A DNA stretch of 64,000 nt from Lindgomyces ingoldianus (taxonomy: Eukaryota; Ascomycota; Dothideomycetes; Pleosporales; Lindgomycetaceae). The stretch is taken from contig NW_022985165.1 of the NCBI RefSeq assembly GCF_010093535.1, forward strand, positions 1,211,582 to 1,275,581, read 5' to 3'. Numbering within the stretch: position 1 is the first letter of the stretch; the number at the start of each line of letters is the position of its first letter. Made by a program: the position numbers and the translations under genes. The notes under the pieces are model-generated. The model was not told where the DNA came from and made no database searches. It saw nothing but the letters and a program-made list of their open reading frames with translations. Shown here piece by piece: positions 23,531-37,000 of the stretch.

Positions 23531-24796
23531 TTAAATACTACCCCTTTAAAAAGTATAACTACTTAATATAACTTAGATTCTAACATAGCTAATGTAGCCT
23601 TATTAGGATTTATAGAAGTTTTAACACAAAGTAAAGCTCTTCTAGCAGAATAAATTAACATAATCTAGGATAATATTAAAAAACTTTAGTAAATTAGTAA
23701 TAAAATTAATAAACTAGTAAACCTTTAAGAAGAAGTTAAAAACGTTTACTAGAAAGTAGTAGAATTTAATAATACACTACTTTTAGTAAACTTTTAACAA
23801 GCTACTAGCTTAGCACATTAGATACACGCACTATAAGTAGAGCTAGCTAAACTTTAGAATATCTTAACTAAAAGAATAAGCATTATAGCTAAAAAGACTT
23901 TAAGACTAGCCTCTTTAAAGCCTTTTAAAAAATTACTAAAGAACCTCTGCTCTTTCTTTACTAGATGCCGCTTTTATATTTAATATAACAAAGAAGCATG
24001 TTAAACTAATGTAGAAATAATATCTTAAATAAGATTACACTTAAAAGGCCTCTTTATAATTTAGTTTTAACTACATGTAGATAATTAGATAGACTTTAAA
24101 GCTAACAGCACTACACTAACTCTAGAAACTAAAAAGGTATTTAGTAGTGTTAAGGCTTTTAAAAAAGCCCTAACAGCTATCTATAAAACTATAGAAAAAT
24201 AAAAAATTGCAGCTAATAAGTTAGACACTCTAAAATAAGAAAAAAGCACAGCCTAGAACTACACAGGGCGCTTTAGGGAACAGCTAGCTATCTATAGCTA
24301 GACAGACTAAAAAGCCCTCTACTAGATGTTTTATAACAGACTAAGTAATATAGTTAAAGATAAATTTATGCATAATAATAAACTAACTACTTTTAGAAGC
24401 TTTATTACATAAGTAATAACTTATAACAACTAACATAAGAAGCATAAGAAAGAGAAGTAGTAAAAAGAAACTTCTTAAAAACTAAAGTTTATTTTAAAAA
24501 AAAAAAGAAGTCTTTTTAATATAATAAAAAACTAATAGATCTTAGTTACATAAAATAAATATAAAGCTCTCTTTTTAAAAAAAACTAAGTTCTAGAACGC
24601 AATAAGCTGCCTCTAACTAAAGAATAAAAAAAGTAGTTAAAGAATAAGGCCTACTTAAACTATAAAAAAGTAGAACATTTCTGCTAAAATTATCTAAACT
24701 TTTAGAAAGAGGAGAATAAAAATACTACTATAATAATAAAAACTATTACTATAGAATACAGCCTTACAGATAAGAAAATATTAAAAAGATTAAATA

Positions 24797-25895
24797 ACGT
24801 ACTTCACAGGCAAGTTGCTCACACACCTAAGTTGCTTACTTTTGCTAAGACCCCACTAAACTACTCTTCCTACACTAATGCGTTCCTAACAACACTACTT
24901 AGACGCGCTAAAAGAACTTTAGATATAGCTTACGCCCTAAGCTTTTAAATAAGACATAAAACTCTTAAAGAAACATGCTGCAGCTATGTACAGAGTCTCT
25001 TAAAAAACAATAAATAACTACAGCGCTAGATAACCTTTATAAGCTAATTCTACAGCTCACTTATAAAGGCTAGGCAATAAGAAGGAGCAGGTGATTGTTA
25101 AGACTATACTTAAGCTATATATGCAAGGATTTTCCCCTTAGATAGCATTTATAGCTAATATAGCTAATTCTTTGCGCGCTAAGCATAATCTAGGCTATGT
25201 TAGCATAAACTAGCCTAGTATGTTTGTAAAGTGTTATTTAAAGCTTAAAGTAAAGTTTTAAGTGTAAGTATAGTTAATAGATATTTAGCTTATAATAAAG
25301 CCTGTCTTGCTAAAGTTGTACGTGTTATTATCCTAGATGCTATACTTAGCTTTAATATTCTCTATAAAGCTAAACCTGCCCTAAATTACCTTAGGACCCT
25401 TGCAGAGAGCTCTCTTATAGTTGTACTACGTGTAAATGTTACTTTAAGGTCTAGATAACACTTTCTAAACGTACTAGGCTAGTTTATGCTAACATAGCCT
25501 AGATTACACTTAGTGCGCAAAGAATTAGCTATATTAGCTATAAATGCTATCTAAGGGGAAAATCCTTGCGCATATAGCTTAAGTATAGTCTTACTAATTA
25601 TCTACTTCTTTTTATTACTTAGCTTCTATAAGTTAGCTATAAAATTAGCTTATAAAGGTTGTCTAGTGCTATAGGTATTTATTGTCTTTTAAGAGACTCT
25701 GTATATAGCTGTAGCACATTTCTTTAAGAGTTTTATGTTTTATTTAAAAGCTTAGAGTGTAAGCTGTATCTAACATTCTTTTAGCATGTCTAAGTAGTGT
25801 TGTTAGAAATGCATTAGTATAAAAAGAGTAGTTTAGTAGGGTCTTAGTAAAAGTAAGTAACTTAGGTGTGTAAGCAACTCGCCTATGAAGTACGT
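24797..25895. mobile_element. A4: 1.1-kb palindromic foldback derivative of element A
   Basis: Flanked by TA and bounded by A-family inverted repeats. Unlike A1 and A2, both halves derive from the same end of A: the left ~480 bp are the reverse complement of the A right-hand end, and the right ~490 bp are that end in direct orientation, around a spacer near 25,280-25,400. The transposase middle is absent. It is therefore a long-TIR, MITE-like element that could have moved only with transposase supplied elsewhere. Confidence 0.8.
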
Positions 25896-26301
25896 TAATA
25901 GACTTTACTAGCAATGCAAAAAAAACTATTCTTTAAGAAACTACCTTAAAGTGTATTAAAAAGTAGTTATTAAAGATTTTTATAGCCTTAATTAAGTGTT
26001 GTAAGACCTTATAATTCTTAAAGAATATAAAGAAGAGACTTAGATCTAAAAATATATAATAAATGTTAAAAAAAAAGAAGAAAGGTTCTCTCTTTATAAT
26101 TAGACTTTTAGCACTTTAGTAAGAAAGCTCTTTAGAAGGTTTTAGAAATGTAAATGCTAGAAGTGTAGTTAATAGCATAACTACCTTAATAAATGTGTAG
26201 TTGCGCTTTACTAAATAAACATTAGTAATAACTATCTTATGTTTAAAATAGTATAACACATAGCTAAAGTAAAATACAATATTATAAATAAAAAAATAAT
26301 A

Positions 26302-28144
26302 ACGTACCTAACAGGTTAGCCAGCTACTTTTGCCAAGCCTCTACTAAAACCACCCTATTCTAGCGCAAAACAGCCTACTTTAGCCCTATATAAAGTAATA
26401 TAACACAAGATATTATTTAGAGTCTACTTTTACTACTTTCTTACATATATGTAAGTTATGCCTAGTCTAATTACACTACTTATATTACTTTTAACTTAGC
26501 TTACTTTCTTTAGCGCGCACCTGTGTCTTTAGCTTCTTTCTATTACTACACACTTTAAACTCCTTTAAAGCAGTTAGACAAGCTTTATCCTTAACTATTA
26601 AAGTCTTTTTTGCCTAAATTTACTTTTTTTTTATGTAATCTATGTTATATAGCAGATTTATTTACTACTTAAAGCTTTATCATCTTTTTTTACGCTAACA
26701 CTAGCTTACGCGTAATAATTACTACCCTCTTTAAAACTTTTTTAAAAGCCTTTACTATAAATGTTAGTAAGCTATCTATATGCTTTTAAATTTTTACTTT
26801 TATAAGCATTAATTATAACTTAAATTTAAAAGTATTACTTAGAGTTTATAACTACTAAAGCTTATTATTAATAAGCAGTAGTAGTAATAAAGTATATAAC
26901 TAAATGTTAAAGGCTATTTTAACTTATTTTAGGTTAAATAGAACTAAACTAGTGCTTTAAAACTCTTTTTAGATATTACTAAAAGTAATTACTGCATTAT
27001 AAGTGTGTATAAAGCATAGTAGGAATTTAAGTTTTATAATATAAGTAATCTAGTTATGCATAAAATCTTTAGCTTAGCGCTTATACACTTTTTTTAAAAG
27101 GGTAAAACAACTTATATTAAGAGGCTATAAAAGGTGTAATAAGTGTAAAGGCATATAAATAGTAATAATTTTTTTTTATAGTACTACTAAAAATTAAGTA
27201 AGTTGTAGCTTTTATAGCTATTAATAATAAAAAGCTAATAAGTGCTTATAACTTTTTTTTATATACTTATTAAAGTGCTTTAACTACTACAGCTTAAGCT
27301 TATTTATTATCTAGCTATTCTTAGAGACTATAATAACTTAGTTTTAAAGCAGATTTTTTTTCCTATACTAGGCAAAAAGGTAATGGTAGCTCTTAAAAAT
27401 AATAAAAAGTAAAATAGCTTACTTTATTATGTTAATACTTTAAATAACTATTATCTACTTTTTATTACTTTACTATATTACCTTTAGCTGTCTTTATTTC
27501 TCTAAAGCTATAATAACTACTCTAGTTAATATTTAGCCTATTATAAAGCTTAACTTATTAAAGTTATACATGTCTTTATTCTAGATACTATACTTAGCTT
27601 TTATATTTGCTACTAGGTAAAACTAGCTCTAAATAACTTTTAGATTTTTATAAAACACTTTTTTATAATTATACTTATAATTAAACTTTATTATAAACTT
27701 AGGGTAGTGCTTAACTTACATACTAGGCTAGTTTAAGCTAACCTAGCCTAGATTACGCTCTACGCGTAAGAAATTAGCTATATTAGCTATAGCTGTAAGC
27801 TTAGAGGGAAATCTGTGTATAATAAGCTTAAGTATATACTTAATAACTACCTTCTTTTTAAGCTTAGTTAGATTCTTTAATTTAAGCTAGTATTCTACTT
27901 ATAAAGGCTGTCTAGCGTGTTAATTACTTAGTGTTATATAAAAGATATTATAAATAGCTACAGCGTGTTATAAGAAGAGTTTTAAGTCTTATTTAAAAGC
28001 TTAAAGAGTAAGCTATATCTAACATTCTTTTAAAGATTTAATCTAGTGTTGTTGTTAAGGCATTATGTAGATAGGTAGAGTGTGGTAGGGGCTTAGCAAA
28101 AGTAGCTGGCCAACCTGTGTAGCCAGCTAACCTGTTAGGTACGT
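26302..28144 (-). mobile_element. C1: pogo/Fot1-like transposon in the gag region of G2
   Basis: 1,843 bp with inverted repeats ACGTACCTAACAGGTTAGC at the left and its complement at the right, flanked by TA. The right end carries a 16-17 bp repeat of the subterminal motif that the left end lacks. The minus-strand transposase resembles that of A and C2 but is broken by many stops. C2 in the same host element is the same family in the opposite orientation. Confidence 0.87.
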
Positions 28145-28631
28145 TAGTAGTTTTTTATAAAAATCTATAATTAGAAACTAGAAGGACTAGGTAAACCTAC
28201 TAGGTTTAAAGTCCCTAAACTAGACCTTTAAAAACCTAAGACACTGCTTCTAGGCCTAGCTATTAGTAGAAGGGCCCTTGCTATACAGCAGAATTATAGA
28301 CAGTGTATAATCTATAAAAGTAATTCCTACAGCACTAACAATTACTAGTAGAAAGGGCATCCTATATAGATAGTATAAATATAAGAATACCTATAGTAGA
28401 CTTAGAAGAGTCCTTTTAACACTTTACATAAACCTAACAACTGTCTATACCTCTAGTACTAGTGTACGCAACAGTATTGCACTAGACACTAGGACAACAA
28501 ACATTAAGCAGGATAGTAGCTAACATAGAAGAAGAACTATAATAGATGCTTATAGTAAGAAACAGCCTTAGCCTATAAAACTATAAATTGCTATACCTGT
28601 TAAACAGCTCTTTTTTATAAATAAGAAAAAT

Positions 28632-28835
28632 TGTCACGGTCGGCATGCTCAAGCTACAAGCAAGAGGTGGTGTAACTCAACTAGATTAAACTAAGGAGCA
28701 GAGGAGCTGCTCTGCGAGTTTAAATATACATGTGTGCCCCCTGCCAAGGCGCTACTCGTAGCACTAGCGTGCTACTCGTTGCGCAAGCGAGGGAGCTAAT
28801 GCCGCAGAGCATGTGAGGCGGTACACGCTGTTACA
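28632..28835 (+). mobile_element. U: solo LTR, 204 bp, GC-rich
   Basis: Starts TGTCACGGTCGGC, ends GCTGTTACA, and is flanked by AAAAT on both sides (28,627-28,631; 28,836-28,840). It is the only copy of this family here and is almost unmutated against an AT-rich background. The ends and 5-bp duplication support a solo LTR; a short non-LTR origin is unlikely. Confidence 0.8.
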
Positions 28836-30637
28836 AAAATAGCTAAACTACTAAAATAAAAATAACTATAGGTTCTACTACTTTTAGTAAAAAGCTACTA
28901 AAAAAGAAGACTACTTAACATTACACTACTTAGTAGAGGACTATAAGTGTAAAGCAGCTAACTGCTACAACAGAGAACATTAACTATATAAAAAAGAAAA
29001 GAATAAGTTTAATAATAACTTATAAAATATTAACTTATACTCTTTAAAAGATAAAAAAGTGCTTTATAACATATTAGCCTTAGTTATAGTAGGATAAGAA
29101 GTAAGACATAGTCTAACTATAACCTTTACATTTAAGAGATAGTTAGAACTTAACTTAGTTAACAGTAGATGCACCTTTACTATAATAGATAAAGACTAGG
29201 TAGACTAACAGAACATCTTATTTTAAATTAAAAAAAACTTCTTTAAAGTAAGCCTTACTAATGTATTCTTAATAGAGTATAGTAAAAAATAAATTAACTT
29301 AAAAATGTATAACAAAAATCTAAAAACTTTAAACATTAGAGATTAAAGATCTATAAGTATACTTTTATTAAAAGGCAAATATAACACTATTCTAGGCTAT
29401 AACTAGCTTAGAAAACACAACTCTGCTATTAATTAGAGAATAATAACTATAAAAGGCCCTAAGGACTATGCGCGCATAACCTAGTTAGCATGCTATAATA
29501 ACCTATACTTAGTTTACAAATAGGCAAAACAGGGTAGCAGTTACTACCCTAAGAAAAGAAGACTTTAAAGGTTCCTCTATTAAAAACCTAAGGCCTAAGT
29601 AATAAAAATAATAAATAAAAAGCTAAAAAAAGTCTTCTATAAAAAAATTAAAAATAACAAAGATGTAGAATAAGTTAGCATTTATAAAACTTAAAAGAAA
29701 CATAATATTCTTTCTAAGTATAAAGACTACTAGGACATGTTTAAAACCTCTAAGAATCTAAAAAAACTGCCTCTACATTAGCTATACAACTATGCTATTA
29801 ATTTAATAAAGAATTATAACTTAAAGACTTATAGGCTACGCTCTTTAACAAGAGTATAAAAAGAAGCTTTATAAAAATATGTTAACTAAATATTAGTATA
29901 AGGCTATATTTAAGAAAGTTATAGCTTAGTCACTTTAGCAGTAGTCTTTATAAAAAAGAAGGGAGAAAAGATTTAAGTTTACTAAGATTACTAAACTTTA
30001 AATAATAATATAATTTAAAATTAGTTCCCTTTTTTTAATTATATAAGACATTATAAACTAATTAAAAGAAACTTAGTACTTTACAAAGTTTAACATACAA
30101 GATAGATTTAATAAAATAAAGATAAAAGAAAAAGATAACTAGCTTATAGCCTTTTTAACTTTATAAAGACTATATAAACTATTAGTTATACCCTTTAGCT
30201 TAATAAACGCCTTAGTAATATTCTAGAGAATTATTAACACTGCTCTTAACTTATACCTTAATGTCCTTCCCTTAGTATACTTAGATAACATTCTTATCTA
30301 TTTAAAAGACAGCCTAGAGGATTATGTATAGAAGGTATAAAAGGTTTTAAAAAAACTAAAAGAGTATAGACTTTACCTGCAGCTTTCTAAATATAAATTT
30401 TATGTTACTAAAATAAAATACTTAGAATTTATAATTAATAGTAATAAAATAAAGATTAACTAAGCTAAAATATAGAAAGTCCTAGAATAGCTAGAGCCTA
30501 TAATAGTTAAAAAGATTAAAGAATTTCTTAGACTATTAGACTATGTTAGATAAATAATTAAGGATTACTTAAAAATTACCTTACCCTTAATAGACATAAC
30601 TATAAAAGAATAAGCAACTATAAAATTTATCTAGACT

Positions 30638-31077
30638 TGTTAGATTAAAGCACTGTTTCTAGGCTTCCTAAGATGAATGATGGGTTTAGATATGATGTAT
30701 GGGATGATGATTGATTGTATTGATTTATCGATCCTTTTTCTGCTCTACTCGAGTTGCTCGGCTTTCGTTTTTCCGATCCGAGTCCCTCGCGCACTAGCTC
30801 TATGCGCGACCAGCTTGCAACATGCTGCAATTTGCTGCAAAATGCTGTAACATGCTGCAATTTGCTGCAATTTGCTGCAACATGCTGTAAAATGCTGCAA
30901 TTTGCTGCAACATGCTGCAAAATGCTGCAATTTGCTGCAACATGCTGCAAAATGCTGCAAAATGCTGCAACATGCAGCAATTTGCAGCAACATACTGTTC
31001 GAGCTTATTGCTCGTACTATGTAGCAGCTTTCGACAAACGTTCCTCCTGTCTTGACAGTAGGTGCGCATATCTAACA
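30638..31077 (+). mobile_element. S2: solo LTR of family S with a decamer minisatellite (440 bp)
   Basis: Starts TGTTAGATTAAAGCACTG, ends CATATCTAACA, and has the duplication AGACT at 30,633-30,637 and 31,078-31,082. About 17 head-to-tail units of the type TGCTGCAAHW occupy roughly 30,818-30,985. S1 has far fewer, which accounts for the 95-bp length difference. Overlapping open frames on both strands here (Met-Leu-Gln, Cys-Ser-Lys repeats) are translations of the array and are not genes. Confidence 0.88.
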
Positions 31078-32029
31078 AGACTTTATAAATAAATAAGGCA
31101 TTAAAGGCATTAAAACATGCTGTAATAGGTAAGCTAGTATTAAGAATGTATAACCTATAGCTAGATATAAAAATCCACACAGACGCATTCTTAGAAGCAA
31201 GTAGCGCCACACTCTACTAAAAATAAGAAAATAAGAAATAGCACCTAGTAGCATACTATTCTGCTAAATTCTTAGGACCTAAGGTAGGCTACAGCATACT
31301 TAATAAAGAATTAAAGGTAATACTAAACATAGTATAAGTATAGGCAACAGAACTGCACAGAATAGCAAAGCTCTTTAATATTATAATAGATTATGTAAAC
31401 TTAGTTACATTTCTAACTATAAAAAAGTTGTTACTAATGCATGTAAGGTAGGTAATAGAGCTTACCTAGTTTAATTACATTATTAAACACGTTCTAGAAG
31501 CACAGAACTAATAGGCTAACACTCTTAGCTATAGACTAAACTATTTTAATAAAAAGAAGAAAAGAACTAAGAAATGTACTTTCTTTAAAGAAATAAAAAA
31601 AATAGGTATATAATAAGCCTAGGCCTATTAAAGAGCTTTGTGTGCTTATAGTAAGTAAATAAGAATAAAAAAATCTAATCTATAAATATTATAAGTTCTT
31701 AATGTTTAAACATCTAGAGATAGGCACCCTCTAGAAAAAGCTATAAGTTGCTATACTCTAGCGCATACTAAAAGTAAAGCAATTATGCACTAAGGTACTT
31801 AAAAAGTGCAACACTTACAACTAAAATAATTTTTAAAGATATAAGACTTATAAATACCTTTAACTAATTAAAGCTCTAAAGCAGCTATAGATAATAATTA
31901 CTATAAATTTTATTATAAAACTTCTCTTATCTAAAGAACTAGAAATAGAAAAAATGTGTAACATAATAATAGTAACTTTAGATAAGACTATAAAGTATCT
32001 GTATACATAGCTATTAGAAAAAACTATTA

Positions 32030-33875
32030 ACGTACCTAACAGGTTAGCCGGCTACACAGGTTGGCTAGCTACTTTTGCTAAGCCCCTACTACACTCTACC
32101 TATCTACATAATGCCTTAACAATAACACTAAATTAAATCTTCTAAAGAACATTAAATACAGCTTACTTTTTAGGCTTTTAAATAAGACTTAAAACTTTTC
32201 TTATAACATGCTATAGCTATTTATAATGTTTTTTACATAACACTAAGTAATTAACGCGCTAGACAGCTTTTATAAGTAATATGCTAGCCTAAATTAAGAA
32301 ATCTAACTAAGCTTAAAAAAATGTAGTTATTAAGTACATACTTAAGCTTATTATACGCAGATTTCTTTTTAGGCTTACAGCTGTAGCTAATATAGCTAAT
32401 TCCTTGCGCATAGAGTGTAATCTAGGCTAGGTTAGCTTAAACTAGCCTAGTATATAAGTTAAGCACTGCTCTAAGTTTATAATAAAGTTTAATTATAAGT
32501 ATAATTATAAGAAAGTGCTTTATAAAAATCTAAAAGTTATTTAAAGCTAGTTTTACCTAGTAGCTAATATAAAAGCTAAGTATAGTATCTAGAATAAAAA
32601 CACATATAACTTTAATAAGTTAAGCTTTATAATAAGCTAGATATTAACTAAAGCAGTTATTACAGCTTTAAAGAAATAAAGACAGCTAAAGGTAATATAG
32701 TAAAGTAATAAAAAGTAAATAATAGTTATTTAAAGCATTAATAGAATTAAGTAGGCTATTTTACTTTTTATTATTTTTAAAAGCTGCTATTACTTTTTTG
32801 CCTAGTATTAAAAAAAGAATCTACTTTAAAACTAGGTTATTATAGTCTTTAAGAACAGCTAGATAATAAATAAGCTTAGGCTATAGTAGTTAAAGCACTT
32901 TAATAAGCATATAAAGAGAAAAGTTATAAGCGCTTATTAGCTTTTTATTATTAACAGCTATAAAAGCTACAACTTACTTAATTTTTAGTAGTACTATAAA
33001 AAAAATAAGATTATTACTATTTATATACTTTTACACTTATTACACCTTTTATAGCCTTTTAATGTAAGTTATTTTACCTTTTTAAAGAAAGTATATAAGC
33101 GCTAAGCTAAAGATCTTATGTGTAACTAGATTACTTATATTATAAAACTTAAGTTTTTACTATGCTTTATACATGCTTATAATGTAGTAATTACTTTTAG
33201 TAATATCTAAGAAGAGTTTTAAGGCGCTAGTTTAGTTTTATTTAACTTAAAATAAGTTAAAATAGCCTTTAACATCTAGTTATGTACTTTATTACTACTA
33301 CTACTTATTAATAATAAGCTCTAGCAGTTGTAAACTCTAAGTAATACTCTTAAATTTAAGCTATAATTAATGCTTATAAAGGTAAAAATTTAAAGGCATA
33401 TAAATAGCTTACTAATGTCTATGGTAAAGGCCTTTAAAAAAGTTTTAAAGGGGGTAGCAATTATTACGCATAAGCTAGTGTTAGTGTAAAAAAAAATTAT
33501 AAAGCTTTAAGTAGTAAATAAGGCTACTACATAACATAAATTGCATAAAAAAAAGCAAATTTAGGTAGAAAGACTTTAATAGTTAAGAATAGAGCTTGTC
33601 TAACTACTTTAAAGGAGTTTAGAGTGCGTAGTAATAGAAAAAAGCTAAAGACATAGGTGCGCGCTAAAGAAGGTAAGCTAAGTTAAAGGTAATATAAGTA
33701 GTGTAATTAGACTAGGCATAACTTACATACATGTAAGAAAGTAGTAAAAGTAGACTTTAAATAATATCTTATGTTATATTGCTCTATATAGGGCTAAAGT
33801 AGGCTGTTTTGCGCTAGAATAGGGTAGTTTTAGTAGAGGCTTGGCAAAAGTGGCCGGCCAACCTGTTAGGTACGT
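32030..33875 (+). mobile_element. C2: pogo/Fot1-like transposon in the integrase region of G2
   Basis: 1,846 bp with TA on both sides and the same TIR as C1. Here the left end bears the extra subterminal motif repeat. In plus orientation the degenerate frame can be followed through the whole transposase: the helix-turn-helix part (around 32,330-32,480), a block reading NFNKLSF where the family has NFDETGF, a PPHSSHLLQPLDV-like stretch reduced to fragments near 33,030, and the C-terminal basic tail. Stops replace Gln and Trp. Confidence 0.87.
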
Positions 33876-33922
33876 TATAGCTAAGAAATTTATCTATAAA
33901 CTTAATTAAAATATAGTATTAG

Positions 33923-35454
33923 TGTCCGTACGTAAGTACAGCTGTGTCTGTACACGCGTACAGCTGAATTAGGTTGCCTAAAACGTTGGCTATCTAGCCT
34001 GTGCGTTAGGGGCTATGTGTACTTAAGAGCCCTCTTTCTTTGTATAAAAAGAAAGGGTAGTAGTTAATAATAAAAAGATCTTTACTTACTTACCTCTTAG
34101 TACGCCCCTTAGGCGTACATTTATTTAATTAAACCTAGGTTAACTAACACTAATTAGTTTATTAATAGACTATTTACTGTGTGCGTAGCTACGTAGAGGA
34201 TATTATCCTTAACAGACAGATTTGTAAAGATTAATAAAACTGCTACTATACAAGAAGCTTACACCTACCGCGTGCGTAGCTACACAGAGAAGGTACAAAG
34301 AAGCTCACATCTACTGTGTGCGTAGCTACATAGAGAGGGGTAAGTAAGCCTTATGCGCGCCTTTAGATTAACTAATTGCACAAAGACAAGATTAGCAACC
34401 TGCTGCGTGCGTAGCCACGCAGAGAGGGCTTACTACTAAGCCTTTNNNNNNNNNNNNNNNNNNNNNNNNNNNNNNNNNNNNNNNNNNNNNNNNNNNNNNN
34501 NNNNNNNNNNNNNNNNNNNNNNNNNNNNNNNNNNNNNNNNNNNNNNNNNNNNNNNNNNNNNNNNNNNNNNNNNNNNNNNNNNNNNNNNNNNNNNNNNNNN
34601 NNNNNNNNNNNNNNNNNNNNNNNNNNNNNNNNNNNNNNNNNNNNNNNNNNNNNNNNNNNNNNNNNNNNNNNNNNNNNNNNNNNNNNNNNNNNNNNNNNNN
34701 NNNNNNNNNNNNNNNNNNNNNNNNNNNNNNNNNNNNNNNNNNNNNNNNNNNNNNNNNNNNNNNNNNNNNNNNNNNNNNNNNNNNNNNNNNNNNNNNNNNN
34801 NNNNNNNNNNNNNNNNNNNNNNNNNNNNNNNNNNNNNNNNNNNNNNNNNNNNNNNNNNNNNNNNNNNNNNNNNNNNNNNNNNNNNNNNNNNNNNNNNNNN
34901 NNNNNNNNNNNNNNNNNNNNNNNNNNNNNNNNNNNNNNNNNNNNNNNNNNNNNNNNNNNNNNNNNNNNNNNNNNNNNNNNNNNNNNNNNNNNNNNNNNNN
35001 NNNNNNNNNNNNNNNNNNNNNNNNNNNNNNNNNNNNNNNNNNNNNNNNNNNNNNNNNNNNNNNNNNNNNNNNNNNNNNNNNNNNNNNNNNNNNNNNNNNN
35101 NNNNNNNNNNNNNNNNNNNNNNNNNNNNNNNNNNNNNNNNNNNNNNNNNNNNNNNNNNNNNNNNNAAAAAAAAGTAAAATTAATATATAGATAAGTAAGT
35201 AACTTTATAAAAGTAAAAAGTTACTAGTGTTTATACATAAGTATAGCTATGTTTGTACACGCGTATAGCTAAATTAGGTTGCCTAAAACATTAGCTATCT
35301 AGCCTATGTGTTAGAAGCTATGTGTACTTAAGAGCCCTTTTTCTTTGTACAAAAAGAGAGGGTAGTAGTTAATAATAAGAAGATCTTTGCCTACTTACCT
35401 CTTAGTACGCCCCTTAGGCGTACGTTTGTTTGATCGAACCTAGGTCAACCAACA
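33923..35454 (+). mobile_element. B1: short LTR element in G2, interior partly unsequenced
   Basis: Two 227-bp LTRs (33,923-34,149; 35,228-35,454) begin TGTCCGTACG/TGTTTATAC and end CTAACA/CCAACA, with duplication ATTAG outside both. The interior holds several copies of a GCGTAGCTACGCAGAG-like motif and then a run of 720 N. It is the same family as B2 in opposite orientation. Confidence 0.87.
34446..35165. other. Assembly gap, 720 N
   Basis: Undetermined bases. The gap falls exactly where B2 has its 110-bp tandem array and G24 run, so the assembler probably failed on that repeat; the true size may differ. Confidence 0.95.
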
Positions 35455-37000
35455 ATTAGTGTATAAATGCCCTAAGACTATTATTTCTAATAAAGTTAAA
35501 TTATTTACTAGTAATTTCTAAAAAGCTGCTATACAACACTTTAGCATAACATATAAATTATCTACTATATACTACTTATAAATAGATAGACAAACTAAAT
35601 AGGTAAATGCTAAAGTAGAAAAGTACCTAAGGAAGTACATCTTCTATAGTTAGAACAACTAGGCAGAATAGCTTCTAATAGCGTAACTAGCTATTAACAT
35701 AGTAGAATCTGCTATAATAAAAGAAATACTATATAAAGCTAATTTTAGTTATAATCTCTATTTTATGCTACACAGGAATTAGCCTATAGATCTGCCTAAA
35801 TTAATTAATTAACTATTAAATTTATAAGGCATATATAAAAAGTTAGCAATTAAAGCTAAATTTAGTTAGAAGATAATAAAATAATATATAAATAAACTAT
35901 AACAATCTAGACTAGAAATCTACCTAGAAGACTACGTATATCTTAAAACTAAGAATCTTAAAATACCTAAACCCTTAAGAAAGCTAGCAGAAAAAAGAAT
36001 AAGACTCTAAAAAGTCTTATAAACTTAATAAGATAACTGTAAGCTTAAACTTCCTCTATATATAAAGATACACCTATAGTTTTATATTTTTAAACTAAAA
36101 AAGGCATTTAAGGACATCTCTTTATTTATATAGAAATAAAAAAAGACAGAAACTAAATACAAAGTTAAATAAATTATTAGTAATTAAAAAAATAAAAAAA
36201 AGTTCTTAGTAAAATAAAAAAAATAGCTTACTAGTAAAAACACATAAAAACTAGCTAAGAACTTATAGAGCGCGCAGCTGTTAGTGTAAAAGTACCTCTA
36301 GGCTTATCTTAAAAAAACTAGCTAGGTAATAAGGCACTTATCTTAAAAAGAATAGCTACATTATTACTAGATAGTAGCAGCCTTTAAAGATAAGTCTTTA
36401 CTAAAAAAAAGTTAAAAAAGTAAACAGCCCTTTACTTTAGCCTTAAGGGCCTCTATCTTATCTAAGGAAAAAAGGTCCCTTTTTAAGTACTTTGTGTGTT
36501 AAGCCTTTAATAAATCTAATAATTTTTAGATATAATTTTATTTAGAACACTTTTTATCTATTACTCTTATTATTTCTTTTAGATAATAGAATAACTTATT
36601 TTAAAAATTCTGTTTACAGACTTTTATAGCCTTAGCATTTTAAAGTAGCTTTTCTCTCTTCTTCTTTAGCTAATTTTACGCAGCGTCTAAAATAAAGGCA
36701 TTGCACCTGCTATTCTTCCTTACACACTCTACGCACTTGTTTAATAATAAGGTTAATACATAAGACAACTCTAATAATTAGTAAGTGCTATAGAGTTGTA
36801 TCTTTGTCTAATAAAGAGAATTAAAATAAAAAATAGTGTAAAGATAATAAAATAAATAAGACTAGCAAGCTATTTAGCTTAAAAAAGATAAATGTTAAGA
36901 ACACCTTTTAGTAGGTAGACACTTACCTTATAAATAAACTCTTACTAACACAGTTGTGTAAGCAGAGCAGCAAGGACGCTGCTAGGGAGAAGAGGCAGCG

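Noticed and set aside
30645..31254. Five overlapping open frames of 60-136 codons
   Set aside because: They lie in solo LTR S2, its array and the adjoining RNase H relic of G2; no frame is conserved as protein.
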